Positions 7,483-16,161 of a stretch of DNA of 64,000 nt are shown in pieces. The position numbers and the translations under genes were made by a program. A model generated the notes under the pieces. The model was not told the DNA's origin and searched no databases. It was given only the letters and a program-made list of their open reading frames with translations. The stretch comes from a virus: positions 24,193 through 88,192 of IMG/VR virus record IMGVR_UViG_3300044957_000713; one strand, 5' to 3'. How positions within the stretch are numbered: position 1 is the first letter of the stretch; the number at the start of each line of letters is the position of its first letter.

Positions 7483-8485
7483 GGCTTTGTCCACAAACGT
7501 CATTGCAAATAACCAAGCGGCCCTGCTCAAAGGTAGATATTTTCCAGGATTTTTCCACGGTTACGAACCAGTCTATGCAGGATTCCAAATCATTTTCTAG
7601 AGCATTGTTGTTTTTTAATATAGATTTAACTTGTTTATTGGCTGCTTGATGGTAGTTGCCGTGCCCATAAGTGCTGGGATTGAATCCTAAAAAACAACAA
7701 GGGTAAACATCGCCAGTACTGCTGACATAAACTGATTTGTTTTTTTGTATTTGACAAGCGATGGGCTTAGGGGCCCGACTGGGAGTTATATCTTCCAATA
7801 GCACTTCGTCAGTTTTTCTGCTGTCAAACAATATTTTAAACTCTGTTTGTTTAGGAGTACCAATCACATGAGTTAGTTCACCGCGAGAGTTGTAAACAGG
7901 TGTCTGATCTCTACCGTGATTTACCAACCGAAACTCTTGAAATCCTAGCTCTTGTGCCAACTCACGGGCCTGGCCCCATTGGTGCTGATTATGTTCAAAC
8001 TCAATCATTTTCCACACAGCATGACCTCCTGCCAAAATAAAAGTTTCAGCATTTTTCATCACAGTGGAATACAAGGTGTTTTGTCTATAGAGACTGTGCG
8101 TGTCCTCAAGCCCATCAATACAGAAAATCACTATAACATTTAACTTGGCCAATGCTTGCCAAAATTTACGATCGCGAGCGCCACCATTGGTGCTGACTGA
8201 TATTTTTATGTTGGAATTTTGTGTTCGGAAATAAGTTAAAATATCAACTGTGTCAAGATTCATCACAGCATCGCCAAAGTTACCATTGACGTAGAGTTGG
8301 TCAAGTTGTGCTATGAAATCAGGGTGAAATATCTTTTGTGCTTCCTCCAAGGTCATGTCATGTTCAACATAACCATCATTATAGGGATATCCGTAAAAGT
8401 TCCTGGGGCACAGTGGGCAGGCGGCATTGCACCTACTGGATATTTCTAAATGAACGTGACGTATCTGATTGAAGCTGTATATCAT
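7478..8485 (-). CDS. radical SAM enzyme with SPASM-like C-terminus
   Basis: A 335-aa protein. The motif RCNAACPLC supplies the CxxxCxxC ligands (C19, C23, C26) of the 4Fe-4S cluster that cleaves S-adenosylmethionine. More cysteines near the C-terminus (ACQIQK, YPCCFLGF, SCIDWF, CNDVCG) look like a SPASM/twitch auxiliary cluster region. SPASM enzymes often modify peptides or sugars; the substrate here is unknown. Its ATG overlaps the gp41 stop (ATGA). It is the last gene of the gp41/gp61/SGNH operon. The phage IscU could help supply its clusters. Confidence 0.85.
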   Translation of the reverse strand: MIYSFNQIRHVHLEISSRCNAACPLCPRNFYGYPYNDGYVEHDMTLEEAQKIFHPDFIAQLDQLYVNGNFGDAVMNLDTVDILTYFRTQNSNIKISVSTNGGARDRKFWQALAKLNVIVIFCIDGLEDTHSLYRQNTLYSTVMKNAETFILAGGHAVWKMIEFEHNQHQWGQARELAQELGFQEFRLVNHGRDQTPVYNSRGELTHVIGTPKQTEFKILFDSRKTDEVLLEDITPSRAPKPIACQIQKNKSVYVSSTGDVYPCCFLGFNPSTYGHGNYHQAANKQVKSILKNNNALENDLESCIDWFVTVEKSWKISTFEQGRLVICNDVCGQSQ

Positions 8486-9888
8486 CCGTTGGCTTTGATA
8501 TTGCTTAACATCTTTTTCAACGCAGAGCTTTGTACATCTGCGGATACCTTTAATACTTCGCCGGTTTCTTCATCTAGAGATTCACTGCCACTGACTTGAC
8601 TCTTAGCTTTGATAGATTCATAAATGCTGGGTTTCTTTACAAAGCCTGAACTTTGTTGCTGATCTTCCCCTAGGTCTCTGATGCGCAGACTTTCAATGTC
8701 AAACTCTAAGTCTACCTTTTGTCCAACACCGCTGGAACTACGAGTTTTCATCAGCTGAATCTGATAACGTCCACGCTCACGCATAGCGCGGCTAGTAAAA
8801 ATACCAAATACGTTATCCGCAGTATTAATCTTTGAAATACCACCTGAAATATGTGAGTGATCAAATTCAATCTCCTCTACAGCCGCACGGTTCAACTGCG
8901 ATGCTGTGACAAATAGCACATTGAGTTCTTTGGCCAAGTTACGCAGTTCTTCACTCACGTACTTGTCTTTGACAAACAAGTCATTGGGAGATACTTTTGC
9001 GCTGACAGGCATGATCAAGTCCAAGTAGTCAACACACAAAAAGTCCACACGCTTGCCAGTTTTAACTTGTAGTTCTTTAAGATAAGCACGAATGTCGTTG
9101 ACTGTGCTTTGTGCTGGCATGTATTTGATTTGCAGTGCGCCCGACTTCTTCTGCATCATTTTGACTTTCATTTCAACTGTGTCAATATCTCGGAAAATCT
9201 CTTTGGCAGACGTATTGGTCATCATAGAATCAATACGCATTGAACACAAACCTTCTGAAAGTTCTAGTGTGATATAACAACCATTGAGTCCGGCCTGTGC
9301 CCAGTTTACAGCCAAGTTCTGCATGAACAAACTCTTGCCTGACCCTGAACCACCAGCAAAGATCTGTAGTTCGCCACGATTGAATCCGCCATATAGTAGT
9401 TGGTCCAACGCAGGCCAACCTGTGGAGTTTTGTCCGTTGTTGTTTTTAAGTGCCATGAGTCGAGCACGTGGATCGTCGAAGTAATCTGTGCCTAAGTCTT
9501 TGGTCAATGATATCTGCACAGCATCTTTGATCAACTTCTCTACAGGATCAAAGTTTCCTTTTTCCAACAAGTCTGCTGATTTAAGAATAGCACGTTCTAG
9601 TTCTTGGCGTCTAGTAAAGCCTTCAAACTCTTCCATGAACCAGTCAAGATGGCCATCATTGAGTTCAGGTATTTCTTCCAAGCTCACACTGGTCACTGCT
9701 CGCACTTGTTTGCGGTCAGGCAATGTTTTGTGTTTGTCTGCATGTTCTTTGATAAACTTTGCGGCACTGCGTAAGCTACGATCAAAGTTTTCGTCGTTGT
9801 AGATATTTTGCACTCGCACAAAACTCTGCGCATCTTGCATCATGATCTCAAGAAACAATCGCTGTACTTCTACTGGGTAATCTTTCAT
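8482..9888 (-). CDS. gp41: replicative DNA helicase (T4 gp41, DnaB family)
   Basis: A 468-aa protein (T4 gp41: 475 aa). The N-terminal helical domain is followed by a RecA-type motor: Walker A GGSGSGKS at 179-186 and Walker B FLCVDYLD at 283-290. The hexamer unwinds DNA 5' to 3' ahead of the fork and partners the gp61 primase, encoded three genes upstream. It is flanked by an SGNH hydrolase gene upstream and a radical SAM gene downstream. The ATG lies 13 nt after the previous stop and has only a weak SD. Confidence 0.95.
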   Translation of the reverse strand: MKDYPVEVQRLFLEIMMQDAQSFVRVQNIYNDENFDRSLRSAAKFIKEHADKHKTLPDRKQVRAVTSVSLEEIPELNDGHLDWFMEEFEGFTRRQELERAILKSADLLEKGNFDPVEKLIKDAVQISLTKDLGTDYFDDPRARLMALKNNNGQNSTGWPALDQLLYGGFNRGELQIFAGGSGSGKSLFMQNLAVNWAQAGLNGCYITLELSEGLCSMRIDSMMTNTSAKEIFRDIDTVEMKVKMMQKKSGALQIKYMPAQSTVNDIRAYLKELQVKTGKRVDFLCVDYLDLIMPVSAKVSPNDLFVKDKYVSEELRNLAKELNVLFVTASQLNRAAVEEIEFDHSHISGGISKINTADNVFGIFTSRAMRERGRYQIQLMKTRSSSGVGQKVDLEFDIESLRIRDLGEDQQQSSGFVKKPSIYESIKAKSQVSGSESLDEETGEVLKVSADVQSSALKKMLSNIKANG

Positions 9889-9901
9889 GGTGTCTTTCGT
9901 A

Positions 9902-10591
9902 TTACGTATCTATGCGTTCTAATATGAGTTTGACAAGTTTTGCATGAGTATCTGGGCCTGGATGTGCATCCATTGGTGCTTTATCCGTTTGCATGTTGGC
10001 AACACTTTGCCAAGGATTGGCCCATGATTTCCAATCAACTAGTTCAAAGTTATTGACCAGTTGTTGCGCAAAGTTTGCTCGTTGTTCTTTTTTTAGATCG
10101 CACAAAAGATTTTCAAACTCAGTACTCATTGGTAGACTACTGTCAGCCATGTCCGGAGTCATATCAATCCTTCCATTGATAAAAACTACCTTTTTGTTTT
10201 TACACTTGGCTATGTCTTGTATTATACGACAAAAATCTATAAGTTGCATTATATTTCCGTAGTCATGATTTCTTTTCTGAAACTCTGCTACAAATCTCGT
10301 GTCATCCCCACTTTCTAGTGGTGTGCCAATAAATAATCCCGAATCAGGTGTAGGATAAAGCCAATGGCGATGTATTGCCGTCCACTGTACTACAAAAATT
10401 TCACATTGATTATCAATAAGGGCTTTGCAAGTCCGTAAAAATATTTTAAGATTGCTAGAGCCGCCTTCGGCATCGTTAATCACATCCATCTTTAATGCTT
10501 GGGCCAAAAGATTTGGATAGATCCTAGCATCGACTTGCTCTTGTTCAAATCCTGCACCTGTAGATATGCTACAGCCTCCTATATAAATCAT
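9902..10591 (-). CDS. SGNH/GDSL-type hydrolase (paralogue 1 of 4)
   Basis: A 229-aa protein with SGNH-superfamily features: an N-terminal nucleophile block after a strand (YIGGCSIS, GCS in place of GDS), a second block AEGGSSN, and a C-terminal DAHPGPDTHAK with the DxxH-type Asp/His pair. Such enzymes are esterases or acetylesterases acting on lipids or glycans. There is no signal peptide. The ATG overlaps the stop of paralogue 2 (ATGA). Position just upstream of gp41 is unusual for a surface-polysaccharide enzyme. Confidence 0.7.
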   Translation of the reverse strand: MIYIGGCSISTGAGFEQEQVDARIYPNLLAQALKMDVINDAEGGSSNLKIFLRTCKALIDNQCEIFVVQWTAIHRHWLYPTPDSGLFIGTPLESGDDTRFVAEFQKRNHDYGNIMQLIDFCRIIQDIAKCKNKKVVFINGRIDMTPDMADSSLPMSTEFENLLCDLKKEQRANFAQQLVNNFELVDWKSWANPWQSVANMQTDKAPMDAHPGPDTHAKLVKLILERIDT

Positions 10592-11133
10592 ACCATACGC
10601 TCCTTGATATATTGATAAATTTTACTGTTGCCCTGTGTATCAAGATGATTGATGTTGCCTGGATTAGTTTGTCTTAGTGTGAAAAATGAATGTATGTGAG
10701 TATTACTAAGATCAAATCCTGTGCAATGTATTGCACTCTGGCACTGCTGGAATAATCTATCTAACAAAAGATCAAAAAGATCATCTTGAAACTGCTGATC
10801 ATAAAAGTTTTTGTAATATCCTTTGACGATATCTGCCCACCCTACTTTGTCTAAACTGTCATTGGCCAGCATATCGCAGTAGGGATGTGTTTGTAAGGTG
10901 CGACTAGGGTGAGTTACATGATCCGGCACAAATACTCGGTCAGGGTTGGTATGAAATACTATGATATGATTGTAGTTTGTTAGATCCCGTTGCTGTATGC
11001 TTTTATAAATGCGGTATTCGCTAACTCCGCGCTGTGCAAAGTTATCAACTTTGAACTCTCTAGCTAACTGCGACGCCCAGGAATCTGCTCTGTCAATGGT
11101 AGCAAAACTATCTCCAAATATTGCTACTCTCAT
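10588..11133 (-). CDS. SGNH/GDSL-type hydrolase (paralogue 2 of 4)
   Basis: A 181-aa protein starting MRVAIFGDSFA, with the canonical GDS nucleophile block at 7-9. Near the C-terminus NHLDTQGN carries a His/Asp of the last block. The frame is open further upstream, but the ATG at 11133 overlaps the stop of the previous gene (ATGA) and begins the typical strand, so I take it as the start. It is shorter than a usual SGNH domain (about 200 aa). Cytoplasmic by sequence; substrate unknown. Confidence 0.7.
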   Translation of the reverse strand: MRVAIFGDSFATIDRADSWASQLAREFKVDNFAQRGVSEYRIYKSIQQRDLTNYNHIIVFHTNPDRVFVPDHVTHPSRTLQTHPYCDMLANDSLDKVGWADIVKGYYKNFYDQQFQDDLFDLLLDRLFQQCQSAIHCTGFDLSNTHIHSFFTLRQTNPGNINHLDTQGNSKIYQYIKERMV

Positions 11134-11837
11134 ACCCATCCCAACTGTTGTAGCTTGGGTTCTAACACTTGTTCCCACCAACGCTGATTACCATCGGATC
11201 CATAATGACCGTGCCAGCCAAACTTGTCAAAGTCTACAGGACAATAGACATCTTTGTTGACACTGTAATAGGTGTCATCAAATATGATGCTGTGTGGATC
11301 AGCTGAAAATCTTCGTTGGATACTGCCTAATACTGGCCAATCAGTCTTGGGTTGAAACGGTTCTGCTAGATTTACAAACAAGTACTGATCAGTCCATCCT
11401 TTGATGTATCTACTTAACAAAAAAAGTTCTCGCAAAGTTTGTGCTTCTTGCCAACTTCGATTCCAAGCCGTCACATATCCACGACCCAGTTGATGTGTAG
11501 TTACCTGACGTAGACCATCATGCTCCGGCAGTTCTGGCTGATCAATGGGTTGAAGATTTCCAAACATTTTGTGATATCGGGGCGGCCGTGATTCAGTATC
11601 GTACACTGTAAAACGTTCAATGGGTGGCACACCAACTACAACATAGTCATCTTGAGCAAATCCTGCACCAGCAACAATGAGATGAGATATGCTGTCTATA
11701 TTGTTGCCTGGCCAGCTGTAGTTTTCTACTGTGTCAACTTGTAGTGCCCAAGCCATCAAACCCCACCAAGAGTCCTGTGGTTCTACACAAAATCTTGGTG
11801 TGCTGTAGCTATCTCCGTAGATAATCAGTCTAGACAT
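11130..11837 (-). CDS. SGNH/GDSL-type hydrolase (paralogue 3 of 4)
   Basis: A 235-aa protein starting MSRLIIYGDSYS (GDS at 8-10). It has the block SWPGNNIDSI, where G and N fit SGNH blocks II/III, and a C-terminal FGWHGHYGSDGNQRW with candidate catalytic His. Trp-rich, without signal peptide. It overlaps the gp61 primase gene by 8 nt on one side and paralogue 2 by ATGA on the other, so it is translationally wired into the replication operon. Substrate unknown. Confidence 0.7.
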   Translation of the reverse strand: MSRLIIYGDSYSTPRFCVEPQDSWWGLMAWALQVDTVENYSWPGNNIDSISHLIVAGAGFAQDDYVVVGVPPIERFTVYDTESRPPRYHKMFGNLQPIDQPELPEHDGLRQVTTHQLGRGYVTAWNRSWQEAQTLRELFLLSRYIKGWTDQYLFVNLAEPFQPKTDWPVLGSIQRRFSADPHSIIFDDTYYSVNKDVYCPVDFDKFGWHGHYGSDGNQRWWEQVLEPKLQQLGWV

Positions 11838-12789
11838 TGAGTTTCCTTGCTAGATTTTTTTTGGACATTTCTATACGTATGCGATTACTATTTCTAGCTT
11901 CAAAAATACTCAGCAGTGTGGCTGCACGTCCATATTTTCTCACAGCATCATTGACGTCTTTGATATCTAAGCCCCAGTTGGGTATACTTACTGCCCAGCC
12001 CAGTTCCAGGGCACGATCTATCAACCGAATGCCTGCTTCATCTTGATCAGGCACAACTGTTATTTTTTTGCCCAGGCTACAGATCAGACGTACTTGGGCA
12101 TCGTTGATTTCTGCGTGTAACACTGCTAGACCGCTGACGCTGAGTGCATCAAACACTCCTTCCATGATCAGAACATGTTGCCATGAATCTTTCTGCAAGT
12201 CTGTGCCAAATACATAGCCATGCTGGATATCTTGTATGTACTTGGGTGTGCGATCATCTAAAAATCTTGTGGTGTGTCCTACCACTTGGCCATCGTGTGT
12301 GAATGGAATCACTATGCCCGGGCGTGGCATGGTCTTATACAAGAAAGGATAGTCCAACGGTACTGAACGGTTGTTGAGATATGATTGCGCGACATCTGTA
12401 AGTGGTTGAGTATCCGTGGGCAACAGTCGATCTTCAAACTCAATGTTTTGTAGTTTTTGAACTATCTGTTGACGCTCGGCTACCAGGCCTTCTATGTTAC
12501 GATGTCGAAGGCTTTCTAAGTTGATGCGTTCAATCTCATTACGATCTATATTGAGCCACCCCAACAGCTTGCGAGCTTTGAAACTGAGATTCCTACCTAG
12601 CACAAAGCTGGCAGTGAATCCGCAGTTGAAGCAATGATAACTCCATCCTTGAGCAGTGACCTTAATACCACCTCGCTGACGTCGGTCAGCTGACTCTCCA
12701 TTGTGTACACAGCAAGGTGCATTGAAGCTTGTCCAGCCTGAACTGGTGTTTTTGCGCTTTATGGGTAGGTAGGAAAGGACATCGATCAC
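11830..12789 (-). CDS. gp61: DNA primase (T4 gp61)
   Basis: A 319-aa protein (T4 gp61: 342 aa). A zinc finger is formed by C26 or C27, H29, C53 and C56 (APCCVHN ... YHCFNCGF). The TOPRIM core has LIMEGVFDALS (E210) and VVPDQDEAG (D248, D250). It makes RNA primers for lagging-strand synthesis with gp41. The start is GTG, with its GTGA overlapping the stop of SGNH paralogue 4. SGNH hydrolase genes flank it on both sides. Confidence 0.92.
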   Translation of the reverse strand: MIDVLSYLPIKRKNTSSGWTSFNAPCCVHNGESADRRQRGGIKVTAQGWSYHCFNCGFTASFVLGRNLSFKARKLLGWLNIDRNEIERINLESLRHRNIEGLVAERQQIVQKLQNIEFEDRLLPTDTQPLTDVAQSYLNNRSVPLDYPFLYKTMPRPGIVIPFTHDGQVVGHTTRFLDDRTPKYIQDIQHGYVFGTDLQKDSWQHVLIMEGVFDALSVSGLAVLHAEINDAQVRLICSLGKKITVVPDQDEAGIRLIDRALELGWAVSIPNWGLDIKDVNDAVRKYGRAATLLSIFEARNSNRIRIEMSKKNLARKLNV

Positions 12790-13526
12790 TCTAATATTTT
12801 AGCATGTTTTATGTGTTCAATCAAGTGATCTGCTATGATCTGATGGCCTTTTTCATTGGGATGACCGCCAGATGCAAAAGGCTCTATGCCCAGTTCTTGT
12901 TTTTTTTGGTACAGGATTTCTCGCCAGCTTAGACCTGGATAGATAAGGCTGGGTGCCGTAACTCCATAACGGTTAGGCAACACTGAAAACTGTATGACCG
13001 GAATCTTGTAACGACTAGTGGCCTGATCAAACAAGTTGATTGATGTCTGAAAGTTGTACTCGGCCCAATCTGCGTGAAAACTCATACCTAACCAAAGTTT
13101 CTGTAGACGGAACCAGTTTTCGTCAATGTCAGGATTGGGCTGAGTGAGCCATGTGCCATGCATGTGTCGATTCCATTGTGGATCCTTGCGACTTATTTCG
13201 TGCAAAGGATTGAACCAACTCTGGCGAGTGGCGTCTGTGTGTCCTACCAAAAACAATACATCATCAATGCTTTGTCCGTTGCGCAAATACCACATAAAGT
13301 TCCAGCGCATGCTTTCCAAGCTAGAACCAGGAAAGGCCATGTTGTCCAGTTCGAGACCAAACTTATCGGCTACTAGACCTGCGTAACCGTGTTTCAATCT
13401 GTAACTACGATTTTCATCGTAGTGATCTCTAAACTCAGACGCCGATAACCCTCTAAACTCAGGCGTCACAAGTTCATCGCCATAGGTCCAGCTATCGCCA
13501 AATACTACCAGTTTGCGTATCTTCAT
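12786..13526 (-). CDS. SGNH/GDSL-type hydrolase (paralogue 4 of 4)
   Basis: A 246-aa protein with the clearest SGNH signature of the four: VVFGDSWTYG (GDS at 10-12), AFPGSSLESM, a strand VLFLVGHTDATR, and GGHPNEKGHQ with the catalytic His context. No signal peptide. Its ATG overlaps the stop of the structural gene upstream (ATGA), and its stop overlaps the gp61 GTG. The family suggests ester or acetyl removal; the actual substrate is not indicated. Confidence 0.75.
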   Translation of the reverse strand: MKIRKLVVFGDSWTYGDELVTPEFRGLSASEFRDHYDENRSYRLKHGYAGLVADKFGLELDNMAFPGSSLESMRWNFMWYLRNGQSIDDVLFLVGHTDATRQSWFNPLHEISRKDPQWNRHMHGTWLTQPNPDIDENWFRLQKLWLGMSFHADWAEYNFQTSINLFDQATSRYKIPVIQFSVLPNRYGVTAPSLIYPGLSWREILYQKKQELGIEPFASGGHPNEKGHQIIADHLIEHIKHAKILE

Positions 13527-14518
13527 CTAAATGCTATTGACGTGATAAATCCGTTGTTGATGGCGGCGTTGGGATTGTTGACATAGCCTTCACCACCAGT
13601 GATCACAAAGGCGCCAGTAACATTGCCGCCTGATGCTTCTGCATAGGCAGTGGCTCCTGTGCCCTCGCCGTGGATTTCAATATTGGGCAAAGGTGTAGAT
13701 ATCCACTGACTGCCTTGATTGTTCATGGTAATGTTGGTGACTTGACCACCACTGACTATGACATTGCCCACTTTGGCTTTGTAGCCATACTGATTTATTT
13801 CAAACCGTATATAGTTGTGATAGCCTTCAATGTTCCAATGATCGCGAACTTCTTGGTTGATATATTGGCGTTGGCTACCAATGTCATACCAAGGGCCCAA
13901 CTGTGTGTTGGAACCCTGTGGCTTCACATTGCCCGAAAAGTTATCAAAAGTCATTTGAAACGTAACCAGGGGGCGGCCCTGTACATACACAGCAGATGTG
14001 TGATTTCGATTGGGATTGCTTTGGCTGATCTCTGGATTGGCAGGTATGGTCATGATTTCGCTGGGCACGAAATCAGGGTACACTGAATCTACCACATCAG
14101 CTTTGCCACGACCACCGGAATAGGCATCTGTAAACACAGGTTCGTACAGTGTGCTGGTCACTGTGTTGCGTTCAAGACTCCAGCCCACGGGCTGTGCATC
14201 TATAGAATCCAGTTCAGTTGACAGCAAGGTCACTTTGGCTCTTCCAAAGGTGGCATTTAGGATTTCCAAGTCTTTGCTCAACAGTAATATGTCTCCATTG
14301 GTGCTGATCAGTCTAAATGTGATAGTTGATTCTGTGATATTCACAGGCTTTTCGTCTTGATTGACGAACTGAAACAATATGACGTTGTCTACGCCACGAT
14401 GTATTTTTAGATTTTTTGTGTACACAGGTTGCCACCTCCGGTCAAAGTAAGCACCACTGGTATCAATCAATAATACCTGTTGTTTTTGCTGATATAAATA
14501 GGCAGTGGTAGAATACAC
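13523..14518 (-). CDS. structural protein, baseplate/fibre-like
   Basis: A 331-aa beta-rich protein. Residues about 35-115 (NVILFQFVNQDEKPVNITES...) resemble BppU-type baseplate N-terminal domains that pair with receptor-binding proteins. The C-terminal part (VGNVIVSGGQVTNI..., GEGTGATAYAEASGGNV...) has the Gly-rich repeats common in phage fibres. The start is GTG, 9 nt after AAGGA, with the late element CATAAATA further upstream. It is the first gene of the run that continues through SGNH 4, gp61 and gp41, so late transcription here would also read replication genes. Confidence 0.65.
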   Translation of the reverse strand: MYSTTAYLYQQKQQVLLIDTSGAYFDRRWQPVYTKNLKIHRGVDNVILFQFVNQDEKPVNITESTITFRLISTNGDILLLSKDLEILNATFGRAKVTLLSTELDSIDAQPVGWSLERNTVTSTLYEPVFTDAYSGGRGKADVVDSVYPDFVPSEIMTIPANPEISQSNPNRNHTSAVYVQGRPLVTFQMTFDNFSGNVKPQGSNTQLGPWYDIGSQRQYINQEVRDHWNIEGYHNYIRFEINQYGYKAKVGNVIVSGGQVTNITMNNQGSQWISTPLPNIEIHGEGTGATAYAEASGGNVTGAFVITGGEGYVNNPNAAINNGFITSIAFR

Positions 14519-14536
14519 TTTAATAATTCCTTAAGA

Positions 14537-14544
14537 TATTTATG
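14537..14544 (-). promoter_or_regulatory. late promoter element (CATAAATA)
   Basis: CATAAATA on the minus strand, 18 nt before the GTG at 14518, with AAGGA between. It overlaps the ATG of the divergent gene at 14542. Confidence 0.55.
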
Positions 14545-14919
14545 GGCACAGAGATCTTCGCCAAAATAGCAGAACGCTATCCTTTCATTACATTCTGCAC
14601 CTATGCAGGCAATGAGTACATCGGAGTAGTACAAAACCGCGACGATGCAGTGACCACTATCTATGATTTTGGAAATATTCCACACCCAGAGCTAAAAAAA
14701 GTGTTCTTAGAACTGGCCAATGTATGGTGGTGGGAAAGCAATCGTAGCATACCTATCAACATATTTCTCAAGCAAGATTGGGAAGTGTTCCGTCCGTTCC
14801 TGCGAACGTTTACCAACAAAGATCTTGAAATATTGCACGGGCCTTGTACCAGCCTAACAGACATTGCCCGTAAAAAATCCAAACGTAAATCAATCACCCT
14901 GGTCCGCAGAATGGACTAG
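14542..14919 (+). CDS. conserved phage hypothetical protein
   Basis: A 125-aa plus-strand singleton in a minus-strand region. An alpha/beta N-terminal part (FITFCTYAGNEYIGVVQNRDD) is followed by a Trp-rich segment (LANVWWWESNRSIPINIFLKQDW) and a basic tail (RKKSKRKSITLVRRMD). There is no SD before the ATG. Its 3' end overlaps the DnaE-like gene convergently by 30 nt. The basic tail may bind nucleic acid, but I do not recognise the protein. Confidence 0.6.
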   Translation: MGTEIFAKIAERYPFITFCTYAGNEYIGVVQNRDDAVTTIYDFGNIPHPELKKVFLELANVWWWESNRSIPINIFLKQDWEVFRPFLRTFTNKDLEILHGPCTSLTDIARKKSKRKSITLVRRMD

Positions 14920-15465
14920 ATTCATGTGCAAGGCTACTAGCTGTGCGTAGCCTACAGCATGGCTTTTCTTGAAAAAATAACTGTCGTCCTGCGGGCGAGT
15001 CCAGATATCTTTGGCTATTGCAGACCACCCGCCCTGTGCTAGATGGCGTTTGGCCGGGCGGATCACTGCCAACAACATGGCCATTCTGGGTATGTTATCA
15101 GGCTGTAGTTGATGTACTAGATCATAGTGGTTACCAATGTGCGCAATCTTTTCACAGAAATCACGCTCCTGCAAACGACACCACGGCGGTTCTTGTGCCA
15201 ACATTGAATCATAGTGTGCTTGATCACGCACAAGCTGATATACTGTCATGTTCAACAGGTCTATCTTAAAATAGCCACGCTGTTTGGCTTCTTGGTAGTC
15301 TATGGCCGCACACTGATTAACAGGATCTCTAGGTATGTCTGTGATATAAACACCAGAGTTATGCCGGCGCACACAACCGTCTACAATCTGTCGAGCAGAC
15401 ACATGCTGTATCAACTTCAGCACTTGCTCTCTATCTGCTAGATCAATGTCTACATCTGCACTCAT
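14890..15465 (-). CDS. miniature DnaE-like (Pol III alpha) palm protein
   Basis: A 191-aa protein matching scattered landmarks of bacterial DNA polymerase III alpha (DnaE, about 1160 aa). ADVDIDLADREQVL at the N-terminus fits DnaE PDFDVDF...RDQV, giving D6 and D8 for the first two catalytic Asp. HNSGVYITD (35-43) fits HAGGVVIAP. GYFKIDLLNMTVY (64-76) fits LVKFDFLGLRTL, giving D69 for the third. FKKSHAVGYAQLV (165-177) fits FNKSHAAAYALV. PHP, OB and tau-binding parts are absent. Whether it polymerises is unknown. The ATG overlaps the zinc-finger gene stop (TAATG). Confidence 0.65.
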   Translation of the reverse strand: MSADVDIDLADREQVLKLIQHVSARQIVDGCVRRHNSGVYITDIPRDPVNQCAAIDYQEAKQRGYFKIDLLNMTVYQLVRDQAHYDSMLAQEPPWCRLQERDFCEKIAHIGNHYDLVHQLQPDNIPRMAMLLAVIRPAKRHLAQGGWSAIAKDIWTRPQDDSYFFKKSHAVGYAQLVALHMNLVHSADQGD

Positions 15466-16148
15466 TACCAACCTGCCCGGGCCAATATGTCTTTGACGTA
15501 TTCTTGATCTGCTAGATAGTCTCGAAACTTTTTCTGCCAGAACTCAGGATCAATCCAGGGCCAGATTATGGCCAGTTGTTCCCGGTCTAGATCGTCAAGG
15601 AACTGCTGACCAGACGCACAGTTATACAACACCCAAGCACTGACACGCCCTGTGCTCACAGCATAGACCACTGCATTGGCATTGCCGTACCGTAAGAAAT
15701 CGCTGGCTGGATGCTGGTGTGTTTCACTCCAGACAATCGAATGTTCAATGGCCCGTGCAAGTGCATCTGTAACACTTTCCTTGCGCATGTACTCATTGAG
15801 GTATTCTGTGTATACACTGTCTCTGCACCAATGATCAATCTTTTTGTTTTTTTCAACTACCCAATCAATAAACCGGGATGTGTTCACTGCATTGATAGCT
15901 ACACAATACCTTCCAAACTTTACAAAGGCACGATAGTAAGGACTGGTCACAAAATCATCAAAAGTTTTGAGCTTGGCTGATCCTTGAGTCATTTCGTAAA
16001 ATCGGAGATATGCCTGTAGACCCAACCTCACTCCTGGATCATCTTTGCTTTGGTAACGTTGTTTTTGCTCGCAGACATGTACAGAAAGACTGGTCTCTCT
16101 TTGAAAGTCTTTTTTGCAATATTGGCATGTATACTTTACTGCTTGCAC
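15465..16148 (-). CDS. zinc-finger phage protein
   Basis: A 227-aa protein with an N-terminal C2HC finger (YTCQYCKKDFQRETSLSVHVC: C8, C11, H24, C26) followed by about 190 aa rich in aromatic and charged residues. I recall similar C2H2-type proteins of unknown function in marine T4-like phages. The start is GTG without SD. It is translationally coupled to the DnaE-like gene downstream, so the two may work together. No enzymatic motif seen. Confidence 0.65.
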   Translation of the reverse strand: MQAVKYTCQYCKKDFQRETSLSVHVCEQKQRYQSKDDPGVRLGLQAYLRFYEMTQGSAKLKTFDDFVTSPYYRAFVKFGRYCVAINAVNTSRFIDWVVEKNKKIDHWCRDSVYTEYLNEYMRKESVTDALARAIEHSIVWSETHQHPASDFLRYGNANAVVYAVSTGRVSAWVLYNCASGQQFLDDLDREQLAIIWPWIDPEFWQKKFRDYLADQEYVKDILARAGW

Positions 16149-16161
16149 GATTTATTGTAGC

